Assembly (NCBI RefSeq): GCF_000510645.1
Contig: NZ_KI783301.1
Location: 2,487,151-2,551,150 of the forward strand
DNA length: 64,000 bases
Origin: Thermicanus aegyptius DSM 12793
GTDB taxonomy: Bacteria > Bacillota > Bacilli > Thermicanales > Thermicanaceae
Direction of reading: 5' to 3'
Shown: positions 54,613-63,942 of the stretch, piece by piece
Numbering within the stretch: the first letter of the stretch is position 1
Layout: the number at the start of each line of letters is the position of its first letter
Program-made: the position numbers and the translations under genes
The notes under the pieces: model-generated
The model's input: the letters and a program-made list of their open reading frames with translations, nothing else
Told to the model about the DNA's origin: nothing
The model's database searches: none

Positions 54613-55720
54613 CTGCTTCTTCCCCCTTATAGACGATTGGGATGCGTATCTCCAAGATGGTGCCTTTTCCCGGTGTACTGGTAAGTTCCACCACCCCCCC
54701 CATCTCCCCTACCCTTTCCCTTATCGTTCCCAGCCCCATGGAGGAGGTCACTTTCCTCTCATCATACCGGAATCCGACGCCATCATCTTTAATACGCAGG
54801 ATCAAAGCGGAACGTTGCTTAAGGAGATGAAGTTCTATTTTTTGGGCATGGCTGTGGCGAACCGCATTGGAGATCCCTTCCTGAACGATCCGGAAGAGAT
54901 GCTCTTCTAATCCCTTCGGCAAGGGATCGATCGTATCCATGGTCCATTCGTATTGGATCGGATGCTTTTCTTTCAGTTCATCGAGGAGCGCCTGTAAAGC
55001 CTCGGTTAACTTCTTGCCCTTTAAGGCAACCGGCCGAAGGTGAAGCAGGAGTGCCCTCATTTCGGCTTGGGCGGCTGCGGCCATCTCTTCTACGATGTGG
55101 AAACGTTCCTTCGCTTGGGCCGGATCTTTTTCGATCATAAGCCGTAAGGCTGCGAGCTGCATCATGATGGCGAATAATTGCTGACTGATCGAGTCGTGCA
55201 ATTCCCGGGCGAGCCGCTGCCTCTCTTCATGAACCGCCACCTGTTTCGACTGCCCCAACAGTTCCGCATTCTCCTCCACCAACTTTTGCAGGGAACCCAC
55301 CTGCCCCTCAAATCGCTCCGCCATTTTATTAAATTGCCGGGCCAACTCGGCAAACTCATCATTCCCGTTGATGGGAATCCGGTAATCGAGATCTCCACGG
55401 GCATATTTCTCCGTCGCCCATGAAAAAGACTCCAGATCCTGTTTTAGCTTTCTCCCTGAAGCAAGACCGCTTACCACACCCACGACGAGTGAAGAAAGAA
55501 GGGAGAGAAGGAAAAGAAAGAAGAGAAGCCAAAGGGAGCCTTCTCCCTTGAGCAAAACAAGAAGCTGATAGATGACGCTCCCTTCTTGAAAGAGAAATAG
55601 ACCGCCTGTCATGAAAAAGATGAGGAAGGCTATAAAGAGAAGGCTGCTTCCCACGGTTGCGTAAAGAAATACCCGGACCGCATTCCACAGGATGCTGTGA
55701 AACCGACGCTCCAACTCCAT
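54581..55720 (-). CDS. liaS: LiaS/VraS-type sensor histidine kinase
   Basis: A 379-residue membrane kinase with two N-terminal helices (about 15-37 and 55-80) and a very short external loop, as in intramembrane-sensing kinases. A HAMP-like region and the HisKA_3 phospho-acceptor in ARELHDSISQQLF follow. The ATPase has ISNAVRHSHA, IKDDGVGF and SMGLGTIRERV. It lies between liaF (15 bp upstream) and liaR, giving the conserved liaF-liaS-liaR order. Confidence 0.92.
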   Translation of the reverse strand: MELERRFHSILWNAVRVFLYATVGSSLLFIAFLIFFMTGGLFLFQEGSVIYQLLVLLKGEGSLWLLFFLFLLSLLSSLVVGVVSGLASGRKLKQDLESFSWATEKYARGDLDYRIPINGNDEFAELARQFNKMAERFEGQVGSLQKLVEENAELLGQSKQVAVHEERQRLARELHDSISQQLFAIMMQLAALRLMIEKDPAQAKERFHIVEEMAAAAQAEMRALLLHLRPVALKGKKLTEALQALLDELKEKHPIQYEWTMDTIDPLPKGLEEHLFRIVQEGISNAVRHSHAQKIELHLLKQRSALILRIKDDGVGFRYDERKVTSSMGLGTIRERVGEMGGVVELTSTPGKGTILEIRIPIVYKGEEADGENPHPHRG

Positions 55721-55735
55721 TTCGATCGCCTCTTC

Positions 55736-56662
55736 CTACACATCGAGGATGCGGATTCCGCCGATTTTTAAGTCGATCAGAAGGCGTAAACGTTTCGGCG
55801 CTTCTTCATAATTCGGGCTTTGGTAGACATAATGCCTGCCTGTGCCATTGTCGTAATCATCAAAGATCCGGTAATCGCCCACACCCAGATGAGCCCAAAT
55901 CGATACCGGCAGTTCACGGGGGATATAGAGCTTCACATCTCCCACCCAGCCCCGGATCTCGACCTCCGTCTCTCCTTCGCCGATTTTTGCTTTGGAGAAA
56001 TCGATGTTCACATCCCCGATGCCGTTCCAAAGATGCATATCCTCCAGTTCAAACAGTTCTTTCCCCAGGCCGATGTCTCCGATCAGCGCACTTTTATAAT
56101 ATTTTTTTTTCTTTTCTTTCCCTTCGGTGTAAAAGCCTTCACTTTCAAAGAGCCCCTTAAGACGGGAGAAGCCTTTATCCTCCTTCTCCTCTTGATCTCG
56201 CTCTCTAGTGTGCAGATCCTCTTTCTCTCTCCCAAACTCCTTTTCATTGGAATGATGTTTCACTTCTATGTGAATTCCCCTTTTTCCCTCGGGAGATGAA
56301 GGACGGATGAGAAGGCGGAACCCGATAAAAATAAGAAAGAGAGGCCAGATGAGCCCCCATAGATTGGACCACACGATCTCATAGAGGCCGATCCGTTCCG
56401 CTAAGAGATTCCAGCCGATCACGGCGATGATGAAGCCGAAAAAGAGGGAACCCAGCCAACCGCCTGCATGCCGCTTCCACAGCAGGGCATCGGCGATCAA
56501 TTTCACCCCGAAAAGAAGGATGATGGCGGGCCAAAATTTCATGAAGAGGTCTCGCAGATCGATATGAATCAGGTTAAAATTATCTAAGATCAGTCCTATT
56601 CCGATTCCGATGAGGAGTATACTGAAAAAATATCTCCAAAAAAACCCGGTCGGTCTCATCAT
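55736..56662 (-). CDS. liaF: LiaF-like membrane regulator
   Basis: A 308-residue protein with four N-terminal membrane helices (to about residue 125), a charged linker (about 135-185, rich in E/K/R) and a C-terminal beta-helix domain (DUF2154/LiaF-like) with VNIDFSKAKIGEGETEVEI and WVGDVKLYIP. LiaF proteins inhibit LiaS until envelope damage occurs. I chose the ATG at 56662, after AAGGTGG; the longer frame lacks a ribosome site. It is first in the operon. Confidence 0.88.
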   Translation of the reverse strand: MMRPTGFFWRYFFSILLIGIGIGLILDNFNLIHIDLRDLFMKFWPAIILLFGVKLIADALLWKRHAGGWLGSLFFGFIIAVIGWNLLAERIGLYEIVWSNLWGLIWPLFLIFIGFRLLIRPSSPEGKRGIHIEVKHHSNEKEFGREKEDLHTRERDQEEKEDKGFSRLKGLFESEGFYTEGKEKKKKYYKSALIGDIGLGKELFELEDMHLWNGIGDVNIDFSKAKIGEGETEVEIRGWVGDVKLYIPRELPVSIWAHLGVGDYRIFDDYDNGTGRHYVYQSPNYEEAPKRLRLLIDLKIGGIRILDV

Positions 56663-56753
56663 CTTCGCCACCTTACATGAAATCCATGCTGCTCTCATTA
56701 TAGGAAGGAATATGGGAAAATACACCCTTCATCAGAAGGGGAAGGACTCCGCC

Positions 56754-57557
56754 TTAAGACGGAGAAAAAGAGGTGTAAAGGTCAGGCCTCCGATCCTCAA
56801 AGACAGGAATCTCCCGCCTAATCTTCTCCACTTCATCCAATCGGATGGTCGCATAAAGAATTTCCTCCCCTTCGCCTCCTTCGGCCACCACTTCGCCCCA
56901 GGGTGACAAGACAAGGGAGTGGCCGAAAAAAAAGTTTCTCTCATCCCTCCCCGTTCGATTGGCGGCAATGATGAACATCTGATTTTCAATCGCACGGGCG
57001 GCAAGGAGAGTGCGCCAATGATGAAGGCGGGGATGGGGCCATTCCGCAGGCAGGAGGATCGCTTTTGCTCCAGCCAGAGCCAGCTGACGGAAGAGTTCAG
57101 GAAAGCGGAGATCGTAGCAGATGGCAAGCCCCATTCGTTCCCCCATAAAGGGGAAGGTGGTGAGTCTCTCTCCCGGGGAGAGGAATTTCTCCTCCTCCAT
57201 GAGACGAAAGAGGTGGATCTTTCGATATTCCCCCACCTGCTTACCCTCTGCGTCAAATACATAGGAGGTATTATAAATCCTCTCTCCCCTCCTTTCGGCG
57301 ATCGATCCTCCGGCGATGAAGGCTCCTATTTTTTTCGCATAGGAAGAGAGGAAATTCTTCGTCCTCTTCCCTTCGTCGTCGGCCAGCTCTCGGATGCGGG
57401 AGAGAGCATATCCCGTCGTCCACATCTCCGGCATGAGGATAAGATCTACCTCCTTGCCTGAGATTTCATCCAATAATTTTTCCATGTGGTGAATATTGGC
57501 CTCCGGATCCCCGAGGGCCACATCGGTCTGAAGGATTGCCACTTTAAAACTTCTCAT
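56754..57557 (-). CDS. mtnU: Carbon-nitrogen hydrolase (nitrilase superfamily), MtnU-like
   Basis: A 267-residue nitrilase-fold amidase with the complete Glu-Lys-Cys triad: LMPEMWTTGY (Glu), YRKIHLF (Lys) and AICYDLRFPELFR (Cys). The closest match I recognise is Bacillus YkrU/MtnU, an omega-amidase expected to hydrolyse 2-oxoglutaramate or 2-oxosuccinamate made by glutamine transaminases. The divergent neighbour encodes exactly such a transaminase (MtnE-like), supporting the assignment. Confidence 0.82.
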   Translation of the reverse strand: MRSFKVAILQTDVALGDPEANIHHMEKLLDEISGKEVDLILMPEMWTTGYALSRIRELADDEGKRTKNFLSSYAKKIGAFIAGGSIAERRGERIYNTSYVFDAEGKQVGEYRKIHLFRLMEEEKFLSPGERLTTFPFMGERMGLAICYDLRFPELFRQLALAGAKAILLPAEWPHPRLHHWRTLLAARAIENQMFIIAANRTGRDERNFFFGHSLVLSPWGEVVAEGGEGEEILYATIRLDEVEKIRREIPVFEDRRPDLYTSFSPS

Positions 57558-57694
57558 TTTCCCTCCCCCATTTCGCCCGTTTGTGTTATCATTGTGCTTA
57601 ATGTTACTCCTATTCTATCATGAGGGCCCAAGCCCTTGAAACCCTTTGATCTATTTATTCGAATGGAAACTAGAAAAAGAAAGGAAAAAGCGTC

Positions 57695-58882
57695 ATGCCG
57701 ATCTCGATTCAACCCTCCCGACTGATGCAGCGACTTCCCGAACAATTCTTCGCCCAACTTACCGCGAAAGCAAAAAAGTTTATGGATGAGGGGTACGATG
57801 TGATCAACTTGGGCCAAGGCAACCCCGACCTTCCCACCCCTCCCCATATTGTGGAATCCCTCCGGGAAGCGGCATTAAATCCAAAACATCATCGCTACCC
57901 GCCATTTCGAGGTTTGCCGGAATTAAAGGAGGCCGTCGCCTTTTATTATGAATCAAGGCATGGGGTACAAATTAATCCGGAGCGGGAAGTGGCCATTCTT
58001 TTCGGAGCGAAAACGGGTTTGGTTGAAATAAGCCCCATTTTTCTAAACCCAGGCGACATCGCCCTCGTTCCGGATCCCGGATATCCCGACTACTGGTCCG
58101 GAATAGCCATGGCTGGAGGAACCATCTATCCCCTCCCTTTAGAAGAGAAGAACGGCTTCCTTCCCGATTTCTCCACGATCCCTACTGAAATCCTGGAGCG
58201 GACAAAACTTCTATTCCTCAATTACCCGAATAACCCCACCGGAGCCGTGGCTCCCCTCTCCCTATATGAAGAAGCGATTCGCCTTGCCAAAGAATATGAG
58301 TTCTTGGTACTCTCCGATTTTGCCTATGGGGAAATCGCCTTTGACGGTCACAAACCCATCAGCTTTCTTCAAGTTCCGGGGGCTAAGGAGGTGGGCATCG
58401 AGTTTTATACCCTTTCGAAAACGTATAACATGGCCGGATGGCGGGTAGGCTTTGCTCTAGGGAATCCGGCAGTGGTTCGGCTGATCGAAGAATTTCAGGA
58501 TCATCTCTATGTCTCTCTGTTCGGAGCGGTTCAGGAAGCTGCCGTCACGGCCCTTACTTCCTCCCAGGCGTGCGTGGAAGATCTTCGCTCCATTTACCAA
58601 TCCCGCCGCGACCTCCTCTTTGACTCCCTAAAAGAGATGGGCTGGCAAGCGCCGCTTACCCAGGGAACGTTCTTCGCCTGGATTCCGGTTCCCAAAGGTT
58701 TCACTTCCCTCTCCTTCGCCGATTACCTCTTGGAACGGGCCCATCTCGTGGCGGCCCCGGGAATCGGTTTCGGCTCCCACGGAGAAGGGTATGTACGGGT
58801 TGGCCTCCTTACGCCGGAGGAAAGATTGCTGGAGGCAATCGAAAGGATGAAGAGGCTTGGGCTTCCCCACGATGCCAGGTAA
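57695..58882 (+). CDS. mtnE: Pyridoxal-phosphate aminotransferase, MtnE-like
   Basis: A 395-residue fold-type I class I/II aminotransferase. PLP is bound by Lys in YTLSKTYNMAGWRVG; other marks are NLGQGNPDLPTPP, LNYPNNPTGA and the C-terminal Arg in VRVGLL. It resembles Bacillus MtnE (YkrV), which transaminates the keto acid 4-methylthio-2-oxobutanoate to methionine using glutamine. It is divergent from the omega-amidase gene. No SAM riboswitch is recognisable in the 137-bp gap. Confidence 0.82.
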   Translation: MPISIQPSRLMQRLPEQFFAQLTAKAKKFMDEGYDVINLGQGNPDLPTPPHIVESLREAALNPKHHRYPPFRGLPELKEAVAFYYESRHGVQINPEREVAILFGAKTGLVEISPIFLNPGDIALVPDPGYPDYWSGIAMAGGTIYPLPLEEKNGFLPDFSTIPTEILERTKLLFLNYPNNPTGAVAPLSLYEEAIRLAKEYEFLVLSDFAYGEIAFDGHKPISFLQVPGAKEVGIEFYTLSKTYNMAGWRVGFALGNPAVVRLIEEFQDHLYVSLFGAVQEAAVTALTSSQACVEDLRSIYQSRRDLLFDSLKEMGWQAPLTQGTFFAWIPVPKGFTSLSFADYLLERAHLVAAPGIGFGSHGEGYVRVGLLTPEERLLEAIERMKRLGLPHDAR

Positions 58883-58969
58883 ACCTTGGATCAAACTTGA
58901 TGAAACCTCTTCCCCGCTCCATCGTTATATTAATATGAGAAATGCATATCGTTTTTTTGGAGGTTTAAG

Positions 58970-60025
58970 ATGCCCACATTGGCAAAACTGGCCACTGTCT
59001 CATTAACACTTCTACTCCTCACTTTTTTCGGGGTGATTTTATATTTTCTTCTTCCTTACTTGGCGCCCTTTCTCTTCACCTTAGTGCTCGCCGTCCTCAT
59101 CGAACCGGTCAACCGGCTTCTCCTTCGCATCCCCCGCATGACGAGGGCGTGGGCGGTGGGAATTTCCAACACTTCCCTTATCCTTCTTATTACAGGACTT
59201 CTCATTCTGGGCGGAACAAAAATCATATCGGAGTTAAACGTCCTCCTTCATCATCTCCCCAATCTGGTGGAAACCTTGGTGGGTGACTTTAACACTTGGA
59301 TGGAGAGAGCCAAGAGAGTCTATTTTGAACTTCCTCCCGATCTTGTTCATAACCTGAATCAGTCGGTCAATTCCCTGGTGGAATGGGGAAAAAATCTCCT
59401 GGCCGGTTCTGTTCCCATCCTCTACGGGATTGTCGCCGGATTCCCGGGCTTCCTCATCCTTTTGCTCGTCATCATCGTCTCCTTTATCTTAATGAGCTAT
59501 TATTTGCCGCAGATGAAATCCCTTTTTTTAAGCCTTTTTACCCATCGGGCCCAGGAGAAGGTAAACCTCATCCTGAACGATCTCAATTCCGCCATCATCG
59601 GCTTCGTCGGCGCCCAAATCCTCTTAAGCTCCATAACCTATATCATCTCATTCGCAGGGCTTATCATCTTGGGGGTAAAATATGCTCTCGCCATCGCTTT
59701 CTTGATTGTGATCGTCGATATTCTGCCGATCCTGGGAACGAGTGCGGTTCTCCTGCCATGGGCGGCGTATACCTTTTACCACGGAGATACCCGCTTGGGC
59801 ATCGGCTTGATTCTCCTCTTCTTGGTGATCGCCGTCGTAAGGCGGATTATTGAACCACAAATTCTCGGTGCCGGAATCGGCCTCGATCCTCTCTCTACCA
59901 TTATCAGCCTTTACCTTGGAATCCAGCTTTTAGGTGGAATCGGGATCTTCCTCGGGCCCCTTCTCTTCATCGTCGTCAAATCGATGTATAAGGCAGGTTT
60001 GCTCCGCTTTAAATTCGATTTCTAA
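58970..60025 (+). CDS. AI-2E-family transporter, YtvI-like sporulation membrane protein
   Basis: A 351-residue polytopic protein with about seven or eight helices, including the family signature region VDILPILGTSAVLLPWAAY and the RRIIEPQILGAGIGL motif near the C-terminus. It is closest to Bacillus YtvI, a sporulation membrane protein of the AI-2E exporter family. GGAGG precedes the ATG with 8-nt spacing. It is convergent with the nuclease gene. Confidence 0.82.
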   Translation: MPTLAKLATVSLTLLLLTFFGVILYFLLPYLAPFLFTLVLAVLIEPVNRLLLRIPRMTRAWAVGISNTSLILLITGLLILGGTKIISELNVLLHHLPNLVETLVGDFNTWMERAKRVYFELPPDLVHNLNQSVNSLVEWGKNLLAGSVPILYGIVAGFPGFLILLLVIIVSFILMSYYLPQMKSLFLSLFTHRAQEKVNLILNDLNSAIIGFVGAQILLSSITYIISFAGLIILGVKYALAIAFLIVIVDILPILGTSAVLLPWAAYTFYHGDTRLGIGLILLFLVIAVVRRIIEPQILGAGIGLDPLSTIISLYLGIQLLGGIGIFLGPLLFIVVKSMYKAGLLRFKFDF

Positions 60026-60043
60026 GCGTAGGAAGGCGTTAGG

Positions 60044-60080
60044 CCGTTTATCGTTTCGATTTTCGAAACCCGCCTCGAGC
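60044..60080 (-). repeat. Duplicate of the 3' end of the downstream nuclease gene
   Basis: Encodes G-G-F-R-K-S-K-R and a stop on the minus strand, repeating the end of the nuclease gene (A-G-F-R-K-S-K-R, near 60118-60155) with several base differences. It lies 74 bp beyond the true stop. Confidence 0.65.
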
Positions 60081-60118
60081 GCTGTTGGCGGAAAGGAGCG
60101 CGTGTTCTCGTTCTCCTT

Positions 60119-60823
60119 TTATCGTTTCGATTTCCGAAATCCTGCCTCGAGGGCTTCCCTCTCGGTTTTGAACCAGGCTTCGGCCTTCGTCTCCTCATAA
60201 AACGCTCCTCCGGGCATATGGTAGATTTTCTCTCCATCCTTCGTTATGTTTCCTTTGATTAGCCCTCTTCCTTCCCCATCCACATAAAGTTTATCCAGCT
60301 CATCCGATGCGCTTGCGTCGGTCGATTTTTGCCCTCCATTCTCCAATCCCCATAAACCTTTTCCAGCTTCCCGGGCTTTTCTCTCTACCTCGAGGAAATG
60401 GTCGGCATATTTCACATTGGGGGGAACGGTAAGAACCTGGGCATACCCCTCTGCCAAGAGAAGCTCGTTGTAGAAAGTGCCATCCGGCAAATAGACGTAA
60501 GCTAGGGTCCGTCCATATTTATCCTTTAAAGAAACATCATACTCAAGGCGAACCTTCTTCCCCTCCAGCTTTTTTTTCGTAAAATGACTAGCCTCTTTCC
60601 CGTACGGTTCCACCGGTGAATCGGGTTTGACCGACTCAGGGGTATCCACACCGATCAGCCGCACTTTTTCTCCCGTCGCCGTTTCGAAGGTATCTCCATC
60701 CACCACCCGTTTCACCACCACCCAATCGTCGTTTGGACCGCATCCTACGATAAGAGTGATGAAACCTACAACGGTTAGGAAGAAGAGGGTTAACCTAAAA
60801 ACATCTTTTTTCCCCAAAACCAC
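60119..60823 (-). CDS. Secreted SNase-like (thermonuclease) lipoprotein
   Basis: A 234-residue nuclease. The lipobox is LIVGC (about residue 28). The SNase domain (about 32-165) has VDGDTF, VRLIGVDTPES with the catalytic Arg, the Glu in GKEASHF and the second Arg in KYGRTLAYVYL. A C-terminal segment with IKGNI, EKIYHMPGG and TKAEAWFKTEREALEAG is the small domain often appended to such nucleases. It probably degrades DNA/RNA at the cell surface. The 3' tail is duplicated 74 bp downstream. Confidence 0.88.
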   Translation of the reverse strand: MVLGKKDVFRLTLFFLTVVGFITLIVGCGPNDDWVVVKRVVDGDTFETATGEKVRLIGVDTPESVKPDSPVEPYGKEASHFTKKKLEGKKVRLEYDVSLKDKYGRTLAYVYLPDGTFYNELLLAEGYAQVLTVPPNVKYADHFLEVERKAREAGKGLWGLENGGQKSTDASASDELDKLYVDGEGRGLIKGNITKDGEKIYHMPGGAFYEETKAEAWFKTEREALEAGFRKSKR

Positions 60824-60985
60824 AATGCTTCATCCTTTCTCTCCGGTTTTATGGATTTCCTCACGTAAACAGGTCGTGCGTCTCATATGAATGACCGTTC
60901 CAAGAAAAAATGAAAGATGACCCATGCAGCCTATCCCATGTCATGGTACAATGAAGAAAACCCATTGAGCAAGGGGGGGATAACC

Positions 60986-61501
60986 ATGAGCCATTTGGAG
61001 CATAAAGAAATGGGGAAGAAAAACATCTCGTGTAAAGTCATTACCGTCAGCGACACACGCACGGAGATGACAGACCGAAGCGGAAAGAAAATCATTGCTC
61101 TTTTGGAAGAGAACGGACACACGGTCTCTTCCTACGTCATTGTTCCCGATGAATATGGGAAAATAAAGGAAGAGATCGGGGCGGGGCTTTCTTCCCCAAA
61201 GGTAGAAGCGATTCTGATCAACGGAGGAACCGGCATCTCTCCCCGGGATACCACCTATGAAGTGGTCCATGATCTCCTGGACAAACGCTTGGACGGTTTT
61301 GGGGAATTATTCCGATACCTCAGTTACCATGAAATCGGTTCGGCCGCCATGCTTTCCCGAGCCATCGCCGGTGTGGTCGGAAAAAAAGTCATCTTCTCCA
61401 CACCCGGGTCCACCGCTGCAGTTCAGCTGGCGATGGAAAAACTGATCCTGCCGGAACTGCCCCATCTTCTCCATGAATTGCATAAACATGACGAGAAATA
61501 G
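60986..61501 (+). CDS. moaB: Molybdenum cofactor biosynthesis protein MoaB
   Basis: A 171-residue MoaB/MogA-fold protein, adenylylating molybdopterin before metal insertion. It has VSDTRTEMTDRSGK, LINGGTGISPRD and FSTPGSTAAVQLAMEKL. The ATG at 60986 follows AAGGGGGGG. No other Mo-cofactor gene is in the window. Confidence 0.92.
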   Translation: MSHLEHKEMGKKNISCKVITVSDTRTEMTDRSGKKIIALLEENGHTVSSYVIVPDEYGKIKEEIGAGLSSPKVEAILINGGTGISPRDTTYEVVHDLLDKRLDGFGELFRYLSYHEIGSAAMLSRAIAGVVGKKVIFSTPGSTAAVQLAMEKLILPELPHLLHELHKHDEK

Positions 61502-61512
61502 CTTTATTTTTT

Positions 61513-61531
61513 ATACCTGTTAGGGTATAAT
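61513..61531 (+). promoter_or_regulatory. CsoR-type operator overlapping a promoter -10
   Basis: ATACC (61513) and GGTAT (61524) form an inverted repeat with a 6-nt centre. The right arm merges into TATAAT (61526-61531), so bound repressor would block RNA polymerase. Position and sequence fit autoregulation of the downstream repressor gene. Confidence 0.65.
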
Positions 61532-61569
61532 ACTTTCATGGATCATGAGTTGAGAAAGGGAGTATACAA

Positions 61570-61830
61570 ATGGAATATACGGAAAAGATGAAAAACCGCC
61601 TAAAGAGGATAGAAGGACAAGCCAGGGGAATCCTGCGCATGATGGAAGAAGGCAAGGAATGTGCCGACGTCGTTCACCAGATGACCGCCCTTCGCTCTGC
61701 AGTGGATCACATGATCGCTTATGTGATCGGCAATCATATGGAACAATGCATCCGGGATAATGTTATAAAGGGAATCGATAATGAAAAGACAATACAAGAA
61801 GCGATTCAACTTTTGACCAAATCCCGTTAA
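61570..61830 (+). CDS. csoR: CsoR-family metal-sensing repressor
   Basis: An 86-residue all-helical repressor with the Cu(I) ligand set C31 (KECADVV), H56 and C60 (GNHMEQC). The 25- and 4-residue spacings are those of CsoR; the His argues against the persulfide sensor CstR, which uses two Cys only. The N-terminus NRLKRIEGQARGI is the DNA-contacting helix. It is preceded by its likely operator. No copper exporter is visible in the window, and the sulfate-assimilation genes that follow are on the opposite strand. Confidence 0.88.
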   Translation: MEYTEKMKNRLKRIEGQARGILRMMEEGKECADVVHQMTALRSAVDHMIAYVIGNHMEQCIRDNVIKGIDNEKTIQEAIQLLTKSR

Positions 61831-61854
61831 TCCCAAAACATCCTTAACAATGCT

Positions 61855-61881
61855 AAAAAGGAGGGGATCCCTCCTTTTTTT
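61855..61881. terminator. Bidirectional intrinsic terminator
   Basis: AAAAAGGAGGG and CCTCCTTTTTTT pair across GATC. U-tracts occur in both directions, serving csoR (plus) and sat (minus). Confidence 0.85.
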
Positions 61882-61892
61882 ACTTTATCCCT

Positions 61893-63062
61893 CTAAGATG
61901 CCCCCTTTGCCCAGTCGAGGAGAATGCGTACGACCTCCGGCCGGGAGAATTCCGGCGGTGGAGAAATTCCATCTTTTAACATCTCCCTCACCTTCGTCCC
62001 GGAAAGGATCACATGATCACCCTCCGGATGAGGACAGGTCTTGTAGGAGGCCATGCCCTCACATTTTTTGCAATAAAAGGTGTTTTCAAAAAAGAGAGGA
62101 GTAATTCCCAACTCTTCCGAGGAAAAAAGGGAAAAGATCTTCTGGGAATCGTAGGTCCCATAAAAATCTCCCACACCTGCGTGATCCCGGCCTATAATAA
62201 AATGGGTGCATCCGTAATTCTTCCGAAGAATGGCATGAAAAACCGCTTCCCTGGGTCCTGCATAGCGCATCGCAGCCGGGAAAACCCCAAGCAAAACCCG
62301 TTCCTTCGGATAGTAATGGTGAAGAAGTCGTTCATAGCTAGCCATCCTTACATGAGCGGGAATGTCTCCCTTCTTCGTCTCACCCACCAAGGGATGGATG
62401 AATAAACCGTCTACGGTCTCCAAAGCAACCTTTTGGATATACTCATGTGCCCTGTGAATCGGATTTCGGGTCTGAAAACCAACCACCCTTTTCCAACCTC
62501 GGTCGCGGAAAAGGCGCCTCGTCTCCAGAGGATCCATTTCATAAGGAGAAAAGCCAAAGGTGATGCGCCGGTATACCTCCACCTCGCCCGCCACATAGGT
62601 GGGAGAAAGAGACATGAGGCGAGCTACCCCCGGATGTTCTCGATCATTGGTGAGAAAAACCCTCCAGGCTTCTTCTTCTTGATCCACTTCATACACTTCA
62701 CTGACCCGAACGGCCCCCGCGATCTCTCCCTCCCCTTTCACGAGGGGGGCCCACTCCCCTACTTTTAGCTGATATGCGACTTCAATCGGAACGGAGAAGG
62801 TGACGGGCACAGGCCAGATGGTTCCATCCCGGAGCCGCATCCTTGACAGCACACTTTGATACTCCTCCTTTCCCATAAACCCCCGCAGAGGGGAGTATCC
62901 CCCATTGGCGAAAAGTTCCAAGTCCGATAATGCGAAACGATAAAGGGGAACCGGTGGGTTTCCGAAATCAAGGAGGCTCATCTTCTCCCTCGGGTTTACC
63001 CGCCGGATTTCTAACCTGCCCCCATGGAAATTCTCTTCCGTTTTGGTTAAGAGTTCCTCCAT
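61893..63062 (-). CDS. sat: Sulfate adenylyltransferase (ATP sulfurylase)
   Basis: A 389-residue homomeric ATP sulfurylase making adenosine 5'-phosphosulfate from sulfate and ATP. It has [11 protein letters not shown] (HxxH-like nucleotide motif), [10 protein letters not shown] and a zinc-binding set in [22 protein letters not shown]. It has normal length and no APS-kinase fusion. It follows cysH by 72 bp on the same strand, so both act in assimilatory sulfate reduction. Confidence 0.94.
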   Translation of the reverse strand: MEELLTKTEENFHGGRLEIRRVNPREKMSLLDFGNPPVPLYRFALSDLELFANGGYSPLRGFMGKEEYQSVLSRMRLRDGTIWPVPVTFSVPIEVAYQLKVGEWAPLVKGEGEIAGAVRVSEVYEVDQEEEAWRVFLTNDREHPGVARLMSLSPTYVAGEVEVYRRITFGFSPYEMDPLETRRLFRDRGWKRVVGFQTRNPIHRAHEYIQKVALETVDGLFIHPLVGETKKGDIPAHVRMASYERLLHHYYPKERVLLGVFPAAMRYAGPREAVFHAILRKNYGCTHFIIGRDHAGVGDFYGTYDSQKIFSLFSSEELGITPLFFENTFYCKKCEGMASYKTCPHPEGDHVILSGTKVREMLKDGISPPPEFSRPEVVRILLDWAKGAS

Positions 63063-63134
63063 TCTCCTCCCCCTCTATTCGCGGATATCGAAGTATTTCT
63101 CGCCGGTCCAAAACCGATCCCTACGTCTCGTCCT

Positions 63135-63797
63135 TTACTGGTGAAGCCCGCACTCCACTTTATTAAAACCACTCCATCTGCCGCTTCGCATCCCCTCGCC
63201 CTGCTTCACAGGGCGGGTGCAGACGGCGCAGCCGATGCTCGGATAATTCCGATCATGAAGGGGATTATAGGGAAGGTTTCTTTCCATGATATAGCTCCAG
63301 ACCTCTTTCTCCGTCCAATCGACTAACGGATTCATTTTTACCAACTGAAACTTTCGATCCCATTCTACCTTTTTCATATGGGCACGGGTGGGCGACTGCT
63401 CCCGGCGAATTCCGGTAATCCAGGCTGAAAAGGAAGAAAGGTACTTCTTCAGGGGTTCCACCTTTCGTAAATTGCAACAAAAATCAGGATCCCTGCTCCA
63501 GAGCGCTTCCCCATGACGTAATGTCTGCTCCTTCAGGGATAAGAACGGTTTTACCCGGGTAAAGGTGCGGCCATAATGCGTCTCCAAACGGGAAATGGTT
63601 CCATAGGTCTCCTGGAAATGAAGATCGGTATCTAAGAAGAAGATATCCACCTGGGGATGATGCCGCATCAGGAGGTCAAGGATGACAAGATCCTCTTTGC
63701 CAAAGCTGGAAGCAAAAGTAAGACCGCTCCCGTACTTCTCCCAAGCCCAATGGATCAGCTCCAGGGCAGTATAGTGTTCATATACATCATGATCCAA
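63135..63797 (-). CDS. cysH: Adenylyl-sulfate (APS/PAPS) reductase CysH
   Basis: A 220-residue reductase of the CysH family. The four iron-sulfur cysteines are present (C107-C108 and C190-x-x-C193), as in enzymes that reduce APS with a [4Fe-4S] cluster. The catalytic Cys is C216 in VECGLHQ at the C-terminus. The nucleotide loop is ASSFGKEDLVILDLL. It is upstream of sat in one operon. No cysC gene is seen here, in keeping with direct use of APS. Confidence 0.94.
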   Translation of the reverse strand: MDHDVYEHYTALELIHWAWEKYGSGLTFASSFGKEDLVILDLLMRHHPQVDIFFLDTDLHFQETYGTISRLETHYGRTFTRVKPFLSLKEQTLRHGEALWSRDPDFCCNLRKVEPLKKYLSSFSAWITGIRREQSPTRAHMKKVEWDRKFQLVKMNPLVDWTEKEVWSYIMERNLPYNPLHDRNYPSIGCAVCTRPVKQGEGMRSGRWSGFNKVECGLHQ

Positions 63798-63882
63798 ATT
63801 CTCTCCTCCTATCCGTCAAGGGCGTTCGCCTATCTGCCCTATCTTATGCGTCATCGCCGCCGGTGTGCATAAAATTTCAAAC

Positions 63883-63918
63883 AAAAAAAGCCCCCGCGGT
63901 GTCAACCCGAAGGGCTTT
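63883..63918 (-). terminator. Intrinsic terminator of the gene entering from the right
   Basis: AAAGCCC and GGGCTTT pair and are followed by seven U residues on the minus strand. Confidence 0.75.
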
Positions 63919-63942
63919 AATGGTCAAATCCGGATCGTTTAT

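Noticed and set aside
57558-57694. Possible SAM riboswitch upstream of mtnE
   Set aside because: None of the conserved S-box core elements could be recognised in the 137-bp gap.
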